From Chamaecyparis obtusa (lineage: Eukaryota > Streptophyta > Pinopsida > Cupressales > Cupressaceae): a stretch of DNA of 64,000 nucleotides. Location of the stretch: NCBI GenBank assembly GCA_027943335.1, contig BSBK01002927.1:399501-463500 (forward strand), read 5' to 3'. This document shows, piece by piece, positions 23,921-34,410 of this stretch. Below the pieces are notes generated by a model. That model was not told where the DNA came from. It made no database searches and saw only the letters and a list, made by a program, of their open reading frames with translations. The position numbers and the translations under genes are program-made. Positions within the stretch are counted from its first letter, which is position 1, and each line of letters begins with the position of its first letter.

Positions 23921-25800
23921 CCAACTGGGCATTTGACATCACCATAGCCTAGATAGGCTTGATGAATAAGCTTAGGAATGGAGTCGTGTATGACTGAGTT
24001 TTTGTGTTGGTAGACATAATAGAGGAGTTTATGACGTTACAACACAAAACGTTTTACATGCTGCACCATGGCATAGGGCTCTTCCTTGAGGCTGTGCATA
24101 CTCAAATATCTCCACACTTACACCATTTGGTGCCACAGGGCCAAGTACACCCTGACGAACCACCCATCGTTTATTGTCTGCATTTAGACATTCTTGGACT
24201 TGGCAAGGAAGTCCAATCAAGCAAGAAATGCAAGAGGCAGGTAGTGGTGATCAAGACCGAGTCTGATACAGATGGATAGGCCAGGGATGACAGTGGATAG
24301 GTGGAGTACGCTGACACATCGAGTGCCAGTAAAGGTAGTTTTAGGATGGTAGGCCGAGAAAGTCACCAGGTAGAGGGCGAGGTAGTGGACTCGGAGGTAG
24401 GGGTTGGCAAGAGAGTGGTTTTTGCTCCACCACTTCTACCCTCGGACAACTAGTTCACCCCTCCTAGTTCATTTGGTGTGACAACAACCAAAACTCCAGC
24501 ACCAGGCTTTGGGCAGTGTAGAGCTCCGGTTACCATGACACCTCTGAGAGTGTATACGACAGTGGTAGCCCTCCCACCAGTGAGAGCTAGAGCCCATCGT
24601 AGAATCTGTCGAAGGAGTGGTTGGATCTCTAGCAGTCGAGATAGTTGAGGACAGGGTAGAGTTGGTGGCCTAGGAGATGCTGAGAGAGGAAGTGATTGAG
24701 TCACAGGTGGCCATGGAGATAGTAGGGACGAAGTTGGTAGCCACGGGGCAGCGGGGAGGACACAAGGTAGAGAGGGGTATTGCGACCAAAGCCACCATGA
24801 GTGCTTGGCTCACTTGGTTCCAGCTCGCACCTAAGCACCTATTGGACCGATAGTCCTTTCTCCGTGACGACAAATACCATCTTAGGAGATTGTGGATCTA
24901 GAGGGAGAGTTCACCTGGCAGGGAATTGGAGATAGATCCTCCACATGACACTGGCCTATGAGAGGAGTGTGAGGATAGGATTGGTGCACTCCTTCCGCAC
25001 GTACTTGGCACATATGGTGAGTCTGCTAGTGACCTCGACCACTACTTGGTAGACATGGCAGCAGGTGCACGACAATACTTGGCGGATATGGAGGTAGGCA
25101 CACGGACGGTAGTGGCCTCTGCTCAGTCACAGGCCCACGAGGTGGTAGCTCAGGATATTGAGTGGTTGTTGGCATTTGTTCGAGTAGATTGTGTTGAGGA
25201 GTTCATAGGATGTTTTGAGTCCCAGGAATAGCCCGCTATAGAGACCCTTGCTATGTTGGAGGATTGGGGGCCTTCAAGAGATAGTGGGAAAGAGTTGGAT
25301 TTGTGCCCTACTCTGAGAGGTTGAGCAGGTATTCTGTGAGGGATACTACATGATCAAGCGGATATAACACATAGCATCTGGACATGAGGCTTCGCGGGTA
25401 GTAGCAATGACAGCTTGGGAGGAGTTAGTTACCCGACTCCAAGCCGTAGAGGGCGAATTGACTTAGCACCAAGGATAGTTAGTAGTACTGAAGGCATAGT
25501 TTGCTCAGGAGAGAGCCGAGAGGGCAGTAGCGATGGGTCATTTGGCTTAGAAGAGCACTGAGTGGGCAACAGTGATGGAACAACTAGAGCATGAGCGAAC
25601 TAAGAGGGTGACTGTAGAGACTCACCTTGTTGTGACTATGGAGGAACGAGATAGGAAGAATAAGGAGATCTTGGAGGCAAGCTTCATGGTGAAGTCTGCT
25701 ATGGAATGACAAATGGTGGCAAAGTGAGACTTGAGGCTGCCGACAGAGCAAGTGTATGAGCTGAGAGCTTAACTCGCTTCGTCGACACCACCACTGAGAC
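23921..25800 (+). pseudogene. 3' extra ORF (copy 3), truncated at its start
   Basis: It begins without the N-terminal part seen in copies 1 and 2. FYMLHHGIGLFLEA lies at 24052-24093, with HLVPQGQVHPDEPP and QSSKKCKRQVVV following, close to copy 1 (HQLVPQGRVHLD, QSSKQRKRQVVV). The tail (25.3-25.77 kb) again encodes long Glu/Arg/Leu-rich, coiled-coil-like stretches. It has many stops. It resembles copy 1 more than copy 2, matching the closer LTR relationship of those two elements. Confidence 0.55.
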
Positions 25801-25883
25801 CTTCCTCGTCAGGGATGCTCTCTCAGCCGACACCTTAGTCTTGATTTTCTTTTGTGTAGTTGTCTTGATCTCCATTTTGTTGT

Positions 25884-25919
25884 GTCGTCTGGAGACAACT
25901 TTCTTTTTGGGGGGGATGA
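25884..25919 (+). promoter_or_regulatory. Stem-loop and polypurine tract before the outer 3' LTR
   Basis: GTCGTC (25884-25889) and GACAAC (25894-25899, one change) precede TTTCTTTTTGGGGGGGATGA. The G-run and position identify the polypurine tract. Confidence 0.6.
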
Positions 25920-26212
25920 CGTTGTCAAGTATTTTTGGTAATTAGGATTTGTTAGTGGTTGTTGGGGGTAGGTAGTTGTGTGACGATTGGCACTCGCACC
26001 CCTCGACATCTATATATGCTTATATGTATTGTCTCTGAGATATGATGTTATGTTGTCGTCATGAAATAGAATATTGTCATTGCATTGGAAATATATTCTA
26101 ACTATTGTTGAGATTAAAGGAAATACTTTTGTGAGTTCTCTTAATATTTGCATGTCTGTTACTTTACTTTATATTCTCATATGCATTAAACTGTTACCCT
26201 ACAAGGCAAACA
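25920..26212 (+). repeat. Outer 3' LTR
   Basis: It begins CGTTGTCAAG (the expected TG start is mutated to CG) and ends TTACCCTACAAGGCAAACA. It pairs with 11942-12212. It is followed by ATTTT, then by the hAT transposase frame on the minus strand. Confidence 0.78.
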
Positions 26213-26217
26213 ATTTT

Positions 26218-28543
26218 GAGCCTCAAAGGTTGCATCATCCAACGGAATGCCAAGCAATGGCAACGATGTGTCGTGCTCATCAACCTGGGTGGTGTCTTCA
26301 GGATCAATATCCCACCGCAAAGTTGGGGTCTGTTGATACTTTGGAGTCTTACAATCCGCAAGTCGCAGAGCACTATGCACAACCACTAACTTCTCTGCTC
26401 GTTTAGAGGTAAGCTTATTCCTTTTCACAGAGTGGATTAAGCTATATGTAGACCAATTCCTCTCTGTAGCAGAGGAACTAGCGACTTGTGAGAGGAGACG
26501 AATTGCAAGCAATTTCAACTATGGTGCATCTGCCCCATGCCATTGCCACCATCCAACGGGGCTTTTCTGTGCGATTACTGTGCTATCCATCTTTGCCTTT
26601 GGTGTGCTAAAGTTTGGACCATCAAGGTTTGTGAAGGCAACCCATTGCTTACGAAGTGTACTAGATTCCTGAGATGAATACATCTTTTGAAGGACCTTCA
26701 TAATCCCACGTCTCATCTCATCATCCTCACTAGGAGCACACCTTCCAAGCCTAGGCTCATACCATTTTGGATTTAATGCATAGGCTACCATGTGAAGTGG
26801 AGTATTCATAGCATTCCACCTCCACAAGAATATTGGCTTAATGTACTCATATAAGGCGAAATCATTATCATGAGCCAAAATTATTTGTTTCATCTTTTGA
26901 AGCATGTTGTCCATAGTCTCATATATCTCTCCAAGGTTAGGAGAGTATGTATCATCATATCTTATAGCATCTACAACAGGACAGATGATGGAGCAAATAT
27001 GTCCACAATAAGAGTAAGAACAAAATGTCAAAATATGATCTTTTTTAATTGACTGAAAATAAGATTTTTTTTAATTAAAATCAGAAATTTAAAAATCTGA
27101 AAATTGAAAGAAATTTAATATTTTCAAATGAAAATGAGAATCAGCAATGTTTGACCTCACAGTGGACCATGAATTATCATCAAAGATTCTTTGTTTGATG
27201 GCTTTTCCATCAAAAGTGTTTGCAGTAGGCCATGCATTCCACTTTGAATTCACTATCATCTATTGTAGAGCATCATGCACCTCAAGCATTGTGTCTAGCA
27301 AAATGTAGTAGATGACATCTTTTTTCTACAGGTTTGAGAAATTCCTTTTTTGAAAACGTTTTGAAGAGAGCAAAGCAAGTAAGGTGTGGTGGTTGCAAAT
27401 GAATAGTTGAATATCTCGTGTCACCACTTCTTTTACCCAAAACAATTTCCCCATGTCCTTCAATGCATTGTTCAATGCATGAACACAACATGGAGTCCAA
27501 AAGATGTGCTTGTAAGCACCCTCCACCATCATACCAGCCAATTTGCTCACATGTGCTGAATCAGTAATCACCTGATCCATTTGAAAGCCCAACCTCCTCT
27601 ATGGCCTCTCTTAGAATGCCAAACTACAAATCTACATCCTTGCATTTTCCTGAATAATCAACAACTCTAAGAAAATAAGAGCAAGCTGTGCATGTGACAA
27701 TGATGTTGATGGGTGGACGATGTCTAATATCAGTCCACCCATCCATCACAATGGAACATCCACTCTTCATCCAAGTATGCCTCATATCCTCCATCACCAA
27801 ACTCACCTTGGAATATGATTTATCAAGGAGGGTAGTGCATAGTTTATGATCTCCAAGGGGTACAAAAGAGGGACCCATATTTGCTACATCTTTCATCATT
27901 TTCTTGAAGAATGGAGAACAAACCACATGAAATGGCATGGCATGGACAAAAAAGAAATCAGGAATGGAACATTCTGTCAATTCCCGTGCCTATGCATTGA
28001 ACAAATTTGTAACGGACCCTAGCTGCCCACTATCAGTAGGCTTCCTCTTTCCTTTTTCAATTTTTTTTGTTGCTCCCGCACTATTTAAGGTACTAGCACT
28101 AGATGACATAGAGTGAAGACTAGGAGTAGATGGCTGTGAGGCTTGAGGCATTATGAAGGGCAGACCTTTAGACTTGTATTCGGCCTCCATGTGTAATCTA
28201 TAACACTCTAATTTTGCATCCTCCTTTAGATTTTCACAATATTTAACTCCTTTGCCCGTAACACCCAATGAATGAGACCATCCGTGTGTAGCTCCCTCTA
28301 CTTTCACCTTCGCATACATGACATTTATATACCCTAAGTCCACCCGAAATTTTCTTTTTGACATCTATTGGAAAGGTTTTTAGGGTTAAAAGGGCCCTGT
28401 GGAAACTCTTTCAGGACAACTAAAGGGATTTCAAGTTTGTTTGATTCATCTCTTGATTCACTCCCAACACTTCCACTACCACCCCCAATTCCAACTTCTT
28501 TCCCTTGCCATTCATCACCACTATCACCACTACTGTGGCTCAT
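26218..28543 (-). pseudogene. hAT transposase (DUF659 / hAT C-terminal type), broken
   Basis: Read right to left, an acidic Ser/Gly-rich N-terminus is followed by a zinc-finger-like GKGVKYC segment near 28.25 kb. Next comes the DUF659 part with GCSIVMDGWTD (27.75 kb), then FWTPCCVHALNNAL with the His-Ala motif (27.5 kb). The insertion-domain region WRWNAMNTPLH lies at 26.8 kb, and the C-terminal dimerisation domain SSSATERNWSTYSLIHS at about 26.45 kb. The domain order is that of plant hAT transposases, which cut and paste the element. Stops near 27990 and 26519, frameshifts near 27.6 kb and 27.3 kb, and a probable intron near 27.05-27.13 kb are seen. The last residues were separated by an LTR insertion and lie at 11901-11936. 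The gene cannot make a functional protein. Confidence 0.88.
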
Positions 28544-28677
28544 GTTTGATGAGTTTGCTGTCACAGTATAATGCAAGCTCAAGATAGTGAAAATTAAGAA
28601 AAAAAATCAGACCTTTTTCTCTGAATTTTTCTTAAAACTATTGAAATTTTTTTTTAAATGCTCAATAAACTTAGAAA

Positions 28678-28854
28678 GCTGAAAGAGAAATCTGAAATAC
28701 TAAATATTATTAATATAATTCTTTTATATTAATAGTAATTCTATTTAGTATTTCAGATTTCAGAGTTTCTCTTTCAGATTTATTACTCTAAATGTTAAAT
28801 ACAAGAACCAATCAACAAAGTAGAGTATTACTCTACTTTGTTGATTGATTCTTG
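28678..28854. repeat. Two palindromes in the hAT 5' region
   Basis: The first runs from about 28678 to 28777: arms CTGAAAGAGAAA..TCTGAAATACTAAAT and the inverse, with an AT-rich loop and a small asymmetry. The second, 28802-28854, is an almost perfect 53-bp palindrome (AATCAACAAAGTAGAGTA, one-base centre, inverse arm) with one mismatch. They lie upstream of the transposase start and inside the hAT element. Confidence 0.85.
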
Positions 28855-29474
28855 TGTTTTTATTATTTAAGATTCAAATTCTCTGAATTTTTTTTTTTTA
28901 TAAGTTGAACAAAGGAAACCTTACCTGAAAATGCAAATGCCAAATACTGCTGGGAACTTGGAAGGGCTGAAGGCACAAATGCCTCTCACAAAACTCTCAA
29001 ACTGTCTCTGCAAGCAGCAAAACCACTTTGTTTGCAAGCAGCGAAACCCTCTCTGCTGTGTCTATCGAGTCCATCAGGGAGAAATGAAAGAAAACAAATA
29101 AAATGCAAACTTAACATATCACATGTTATGATATGATGTTTTATTATTTTATAACCTAAATGAGGTGTGGGGCCCGCGAACTGGCAACTTCTTTTTTTGT
29201 TTAAACCTTATTTGCCTTCGGAAACATCAGACCATCTTCGGGACGGTTGGGGGACAGCTTGGCTGTCCAGAGGATGGTCAACGCCCATTGGAAAGTTGTT
29301 GACTGTTTCTAGCATTTCCGGGACAGGTTCTGATTTTTTGAGCTGATCGGGGATGGCTTGGAAATGTCCCCAACAGTCCTCCCGTCCCCTAAACCATTTG
29401 AGTTTCCGAAACCTGGGGTTTAGGGGTGGAAACACGTTTCCATGTAACATAGTTATTTTTATATTTGCAAGCAA

Positions 29475-29477
<3 letters not shown>

Positions 29478-29521
<44 letters not shown>
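29478..29521. repeat. (AT)22 microsatellite
   Basis: An uninterrupted AT dinucleotide run of 44 bases starts 18 bases after the right target duplication of the hAT element. Confidence 0.97.
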
Positions 29522-29524
<3 letters not shown>

Positions 29525-31900
29525 TGATTGAAGGACATTTTTAGATCATTTGCAAACTTAATATGGGCAATTTATGAGGGTTTGTAGGTGCTATTGAATG
29601 CATTATTGCTGATTACGCTGGCTACCCTAAATAAAAAATCAGAACTGGGGTTTCTATGTTGGCGTTTCCATGTTATTGCTACTGTCATTTTTACCGAACA
29701 ATTCATATCCAATTCCATTTTAATATATGGTTAACTTCAAAGTATAAGGGGTTTCATATAATCAGTTGTAAATATGAGTATCAGTGTCCATAAAATATCA
29801 GTCATTATCAGCAATCATATTTGATATATTTGACACATATAATTCATATCTTAGTATTGAGTATTTGCAATTTTGCTATTTTACTGCCAAAGTTTCATTT
29901 GAAATTGTAATTGTTATACTTTTCATAACTAGTTTTTCAAGTACTATATGTATATCAACACCTCTCCCCTACCACCGTTGTCTCCCCACTGTTCCCAGCT
30001 TAGGCCCTTTGTCTTCTGTTCTCGAAGCCTGTCCTGCCATCTTGCCTTCCCCAACGGGTGGTTGGATCTCTGTTTAAAACATAATTTGTGCATAGCAATC
30101 ATCAATATGATTTTTCCAACTTCAATTTTTTTAAAAATTATTATTTTATTTTTGAATTAAATATTAAGCTATTGCTTCACAATTAATATATAGAAGAGGA
30201 GATGCTGGTTACACACGTTTCAGTGTTTCCTGCTTCATGCCCTTTTTTTTTTTGACAACACCCTTTGTCTCTATGGCTACATCTCCCATACTCTCTCCTT
30301 CAAATATTTTGCTACTAGACGATGGTGCCTTTGGATTTTTGTCTATTTGTCAAGGGTTAAAATTCAGAAACGTTCTTTTTGTTTTTAGTAATAGCACTCT
30401 AATTGTTATTTTTTCTGTTAGATGTTGGGTTTGGCTGCAAGTCACATGCAAGCCTGCTACACATGTCAACCTGGTTAGCGTATCTTTCTGTGAAGATATT
30501 AGTGGAAATGCATATTTTGAAATGTTTATTAGTAGAAATTAGATTCAAGGGTTGGAAACAAGTGGTTGGGTATGTATAAATATCAGTCAGATGTAGACAA
30601 TGTTATGCCATAGGCCTTAAGGAAATTGTGTGTGTACAATTTCCTTCCTTAGCTGACATGTCGTTTCACTTAAAGCAAGCAACTTGTTGGAAGGAGGAAA
30701 ATTTTATTTACCAACATATTCCTCATACCATTAGAAATGATGCTTCTTGAAATCTGAAGGACTGGAATCTTATGTCTAAAAGAGTTTTACACTCCAATAG
30801 CTTTTAGCTAAAAGACAAATAAGGTGGAGGATAATGTAAAATAATAACAAAAACACAAAATTGGTTTAGTAGTGATAACTCAGAAAAGACTTACACTGCA
30901 ATACACCTTGTAAAGAATGTTGTGACAAGCTAAGAAAAGAGTTTTGCTTCATTGAGCTTTCTCTCAAAGACAAATGAAGTGGAGGATAATCTAAATTAAT
31001 AAATGTAGAATAATAAAAAGCCTAGCCACCTTACTAAGGATGGACCTCCTTAAATGTAGGGAAAATTCATACACAAAAGCAGAAAAATAGTTGAGTAGGA
31101 ATTTCTATCAAACAAAATCAATACACAAATATATCCTATGGCTTTGAGAGTCAATAAGTAGCATACTAAGAATCAAGGAGACCTCAATTATAATCTTTGA
31201 TGTTTTACTATGTTGGTAATACTCCCCTTACTATTGTATTTTTGTTGTTCTGTGGTAGTTTGTTTCTGTTTTAGTTTCTTGTTGTGTACTGTGAGTCTGA
31301 ATATGGAAAATTTTGTCCTCGTTTTGACTTTTAAATTCAATCGTTTAGGGTTCTTAGTTTATTGATTTGGTATTTTGTAGTACTTTAATAGTTCAAATCA
31401 TATTGTTTTAAGAGGTCCTTTGTTGGAAACCGGTTAAAGAGTTTCCAAAGTTTATGCACAGATTGTAAACATTCACAGCATTGGAGGCATCCTTTTCAAT
31501 TGTGGCAGGGAAAAGCTTTTAATTTGTTTCCCTTTGTTGCCCTAGTTTCTGGGAGCAACAAACTGTTAGCCATCTCAAGACAGTATATAGGATTTTATTC
31601 TTTTTACACTGGGATTCTACTTAGGTGTCTGAGATTTCTGTGATGGTCTCTTTTTTGGTGTTTTAGTGCATATATACAAGTTTTCCTTTTGTTTTTAAGC
31701 TATAACTAATACCTACTACTTATTTCTTATAATTTATTGCTCTCTTTTCTATAATAGCTACAATGTTTTCCATTTCTTTGTACTGTGTCACCTTGTGTTC
31801 TTATCATGATATCTTTTTCATATTGCTTTTCTTTTGTAAACATTTTACCTAAACATAAAATGTCTCTCAATAATAACTTTATCTGCTTTTTTATATATTT

Positions 31901-32309
31901 ACTCATGGGAGCATATGGTTGATGCTAATTTTGACCTAGATTCAGAGTACTCCGTTTGCTCACATGTTCTTTGTTTGTATTTTCATTTGATGTGTGTTTT
32001 TGATGTTTAATCTCTAAGATGGGTTTCACAACAGCAACTCATGAGAGCATATGGTTGATGCTAATTTTGACCTAGATTTCAGAGTACTCCGTTTGCTCAC
32101 ATGTTCTTTGTTTGTATTTTCATTTGATGTGTGTTTTTGATGTTTAATCTCTAAGATGGGTTTCACAACAGCAACTCATGAGAGCATATGGTTGATGCTA
32201 ATTTTGACCTAGATTTCAGAGTACTCCGTTTGCTCACATGTTCTTTGTTTCTATTTTCATTTGATGTGTGTTTTTGATGTTTAATCTCTAAGATGGGTCT
32301 CACAACAGC
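31901..32309. repeat. Triple tandem repeat, unit 136-137 bp
   Basis: Units start ACTCATG at 31901, 32037 and 32174 and contain GCATATGGTTGATGC and CTCCGTTTGCTCACATG. The copies are nearly identical. The third ends about 110 bp before the 3' splice site of the giant PRMT intron. Confidence 0.92.
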
Positions 32310-32420
32310 TGTTGTCTGCTAAAACAATTTGCTTTCTTCTTAGGCTTGTTAACCATGCTAAATTGGTTACCTGAGGATAGAGTGCCTTATTTATTGATAG
32401 AAGACACGTTTCTTGTGCAG

Positions 32421-32524
32421 GAAGAAGAACTATATGAAATTGACATTCCCTTGAACTTTACAGCATCAATTGGTACTCGAGTTCATGGCCTTGCATGTTG
32501 GTTTGATGTTCTTTTCAATGGAAG
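32421..32524 (+). CDS. PRMT4: PRMT (CARM1-type) exon, beta-barrel part
   Basis: This 104-bp exon runs from TGCAG to GTAATT and encodes 34 residues plus two bases: EEELYEIDIPLNF, then TRVHGLACWFDVLFNG. The segment VHGLACWFDVLF is a hallmark of CARM1-like enzymes (animal CARM1 has VHGLAFWFDVAF at this place), part of the dimer-forming beta-barrel. The exon begins in phase 0, matching the end of the 4305-4382 exon, and ends after AG of a Ser codon completed by the next exon. Confidence 0.93.
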
Positions 32525-32947
32525 GTAATTCCCAGTATTCCTTATGTAATCAAACTTACAGCATTCATTTTTTGTCAAGATTGTGAACTACTTTGAGAAG
32601 TGCCATGGGTATTAATTTGAATTATCATGTTGGTTAGCATGCAAATGAAATGTTAACCATAGTTTTGAACTTTTTTATGATGCAAAAATATTTTTATTTT
32701 ATTCAAAAGATGCATTGAACATCAATGAAATTGTAACTCCAGGTGAGTACTGCTTCTCTGAAACAGGTAAGAAAACACATTGTAAGACATTAAAACCTTA
32801 GAGCAGGTGAACATTTTCAACCTGAACTAAATTTGCAAAGAATTTTTATTCAATATTACAGGAACCGTTTAAAGCGCTTCCTTTTAGAATTATAGATTCA
32901 ATATTAAAAAACTAAAATTAAAAACTCAAAATAGGTATGGTCAGTCG

Positions 32948-33489
32948 CATAGTTGGAAAACTCAGACTCGCCTCGAACTCGGCAGACCAAAAAGTTGGAC
33001 TCTGACTCAGACTCGGACTTGGAAAAGACTCGGGAAAGGACTCGGCAAAAGAAAAAAGTTGTAGTTTTACAAAAAACCAAAAAGAAATAATTGTATGTAG
33101 AGAACATAAGAGCCATAATTGAAACATTACACGTCATATGAATCCCAACACTCAACATTCTAAATTTCATCATAGTTTCAAACTTTAAAATGTATATCGC
33201 CAGTATAAATTTATAAATATATACAAAATTACATGTAATGATATGTCCAAATGTGAAAAACAACAAACTAAAGACTACATCTTCCATTTCCCTCTCCTAA
33301 TATAACTCAATTTTTCAGGCGTTGAACTAGGAGGTGTGAGTCATTTAAATGAGGAGTTATTTCTTCTTCTTCATCATCAAAGTCCTCGTCTTTGTCATCC
33401 TCCATTTCATCAGAATCATCCAATGCTGTTGCTTTTGCTTCTTCTGTTGCTCCTCTCTCTAATTTTGCAAGATCTTCTTTGTTAATGTT
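32948..33489 (-). pseudogene. Remnant of a second type of hAT element: transposase tail and end
   Basis: On the minus strand 33489-33307 encodes an acidic tail (ALDDSDEMEDDKDEDFDDEE, then HLLVQRLKN and a stop), the usual end of hAT transposases. To the left, 32948-33050 begins CATAGTTGGAAAACTC and is packed with GACTCGG/ACTCAGA words typical of hAT sub-terminal repeats. The other end is missing. Between them I see no further coding. Confidence 0.5.
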
Positions 33490-33760
33490 TTAAACTAGAA
33501 ATGAAGATAAGCAGCAAAACAAAGTAATGTACAATAAGACACAATGAATTATCCTAGGAAAACCCTCAAACTTGAGGGAGAAAAACCCAACCACAAAAAT
33601 ATCACTTATACTTAATGAAAGAACAGAAGACAAATTTACAATTTGGCCAAACACTAGGCTGAACTGAAGTGGTGATAATCGTACTTATCAATGTGCAGAT
33701 AAAAATAAATATCAATATGTAGTGTGTATGCAAATCCCTCCTGGAAGAATATATAATTAT

Positions 33761-33890
33761 CTTGTCCCTTCATTGTCTTGACGTTGCGATATGAAGACCT
33801 TTCGTTGTCTTGTTCCTTCATTGCCTTGACGTTACAAAGTGAAGACCCTTCGTTTTCTTGTCCCTCCATTGCCTTGACATTACAAAGATA
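33761..33890. repeat. 48-bp tandem repeat (about 2.7 copies)
   Basis: Units begin CTTGTCCCTTCATTG at 33761, CTTGTTCCTTCATTG at 33809 and CTTGTCCCTCCATTG at 33857 and contain CTTGACGTTAC-like and GAAGACC words. The surroundings (33540-34110) include AAAACCCTCAAACTTGAGGG and resemble LTR leader sequence, but I cannot delimit an LTR. Confidence 0.8.
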
Positions 33891-34135
33891 TTTATTTCAA
33901 ATTTAGGAGGGAAAAATAACTCATGCCACTACAACATCAACACTCCCTCTTACCTGGGAGGTATCTTTCCAGATATTCATGTCATGGAGTCTCTCAACAT
34001 GACACCCACAATGGCTACACCCATTTGTGAAATAGAGTTTATCACAGAATCTCTCAACATGATAATCTCATGGAGTCACTCAACGTAACATGTTAAAAGT
34101 TCCGTTACCATCGCTGCATGTATAGGGGTAAAGAG

Positions 34136-34410
34136 TCCATCATCCATAGACCACCATGTAAGACTTTGTTTCACTCCTTTGAATTTGCAAAATTAACCAC
34201 AAAATATCCTTTAGGCAAAAATTTTGTTATTTCTTGAGTCTTCCAAGATTCCTTATTCAAATGCGTTATCCGATCTCTGTCCATTCTAGGGCCTATGAAG
34301 CCACAGTTAACAATAAGATCGTCAAAGAGTTCCAGGTCAGGATTGATCTTCTTCTCCACATCAAAGGTCTGGAGATAGTCCTCTTTGCCATTCAACCTTC
34401 GATCCTCCAC
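34136..34410 (-). pseudogene. Fragment resembling DUF4283 of plant LINE-type elements
   Basis: The minus-strand frame carries FLPKGYFVVNFANSKE, a stop, then NKVLHGGLWM. The pattern, an aromatic-rich strand followed by an alternating VL.GG.W motif, is that of the DUF4283 region found ahead of zinc knuckles in plant LINE ORFs and related proteins. Only about 90 codons remain and no reverse transcriptase is nearby. The assignment is by motif memory and is moderate at best. Confidence 0.4.

Larger units (their letters stand above)
11942..26212 (+). mobile_element. Ty3/gypsy-type LTR element complex nested in the hAT transposase
   Basis: Outer LTRs at 11942-12212 and 25920-26212 resemble each other closely. 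The flanks are ATTCT (11937-11941) and ATTTT (26213-26217), a 5-bp duplication with one change. Inside, in order: an Asp-type primer site remnant, a second-family LTR with primer site, an inverted repeat, a decayed gag-pol, extra-ORF copy 2, a divergent LTR (23661-23920), extra-ORF copy 3 and the outer 3' LTR. The inner LTR belongs to a different subfamily. Copy 3 starts in mid-ORF right after it, so at least one further element was inserted and parts were lost. The assignment of gag-pol to the outer or inner element is not settled. Confidence 0.75.
11394..29452 (-). mobile_element. hAT transposon with nested LTR elements, 8-bp target duplication
   Basis: The ends are CTATGTTACA at 11394 and its reverse complement TGTAACATAG ending at 29452. 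Directly outside lies TTATTTTT on both sides (11386-11393 and 29453-29460), the 8-bp duplication typical of hAT elements. Sub-terminal regions on both sides are rich in GGGACGG/CCGTCCC-type words. Inside is a minus-strand transposase gene of the DUF659/hAT type. Removing the 14.3-kb LTR insertion at 11942-26212 leaves an element of about 3.8 kb. The whole unit lies in an intron of the PRMT gene. Confidence 0.85.
4383..32420 (+). other. Giant PRMT intron (28,038 bp)
   Basis: The intron starts GTAAAT and ends TTGTGCAG. Flanking exons are both phase 0 and join at adjacent residues of the family, so no exon is missing inside. It carries two local tandem duplications, a solo LTR, a hAT transposon with nested LTR elements (11394-29452), a long AT microsatellite and a triple repeat near the acceptor. 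The parts not listed elsewhere (4383-5980, 6915-7902, 8363-8828, 29522-31900) look like plain AT-rich intron with no ORF I can support. Confidence 0.85.
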
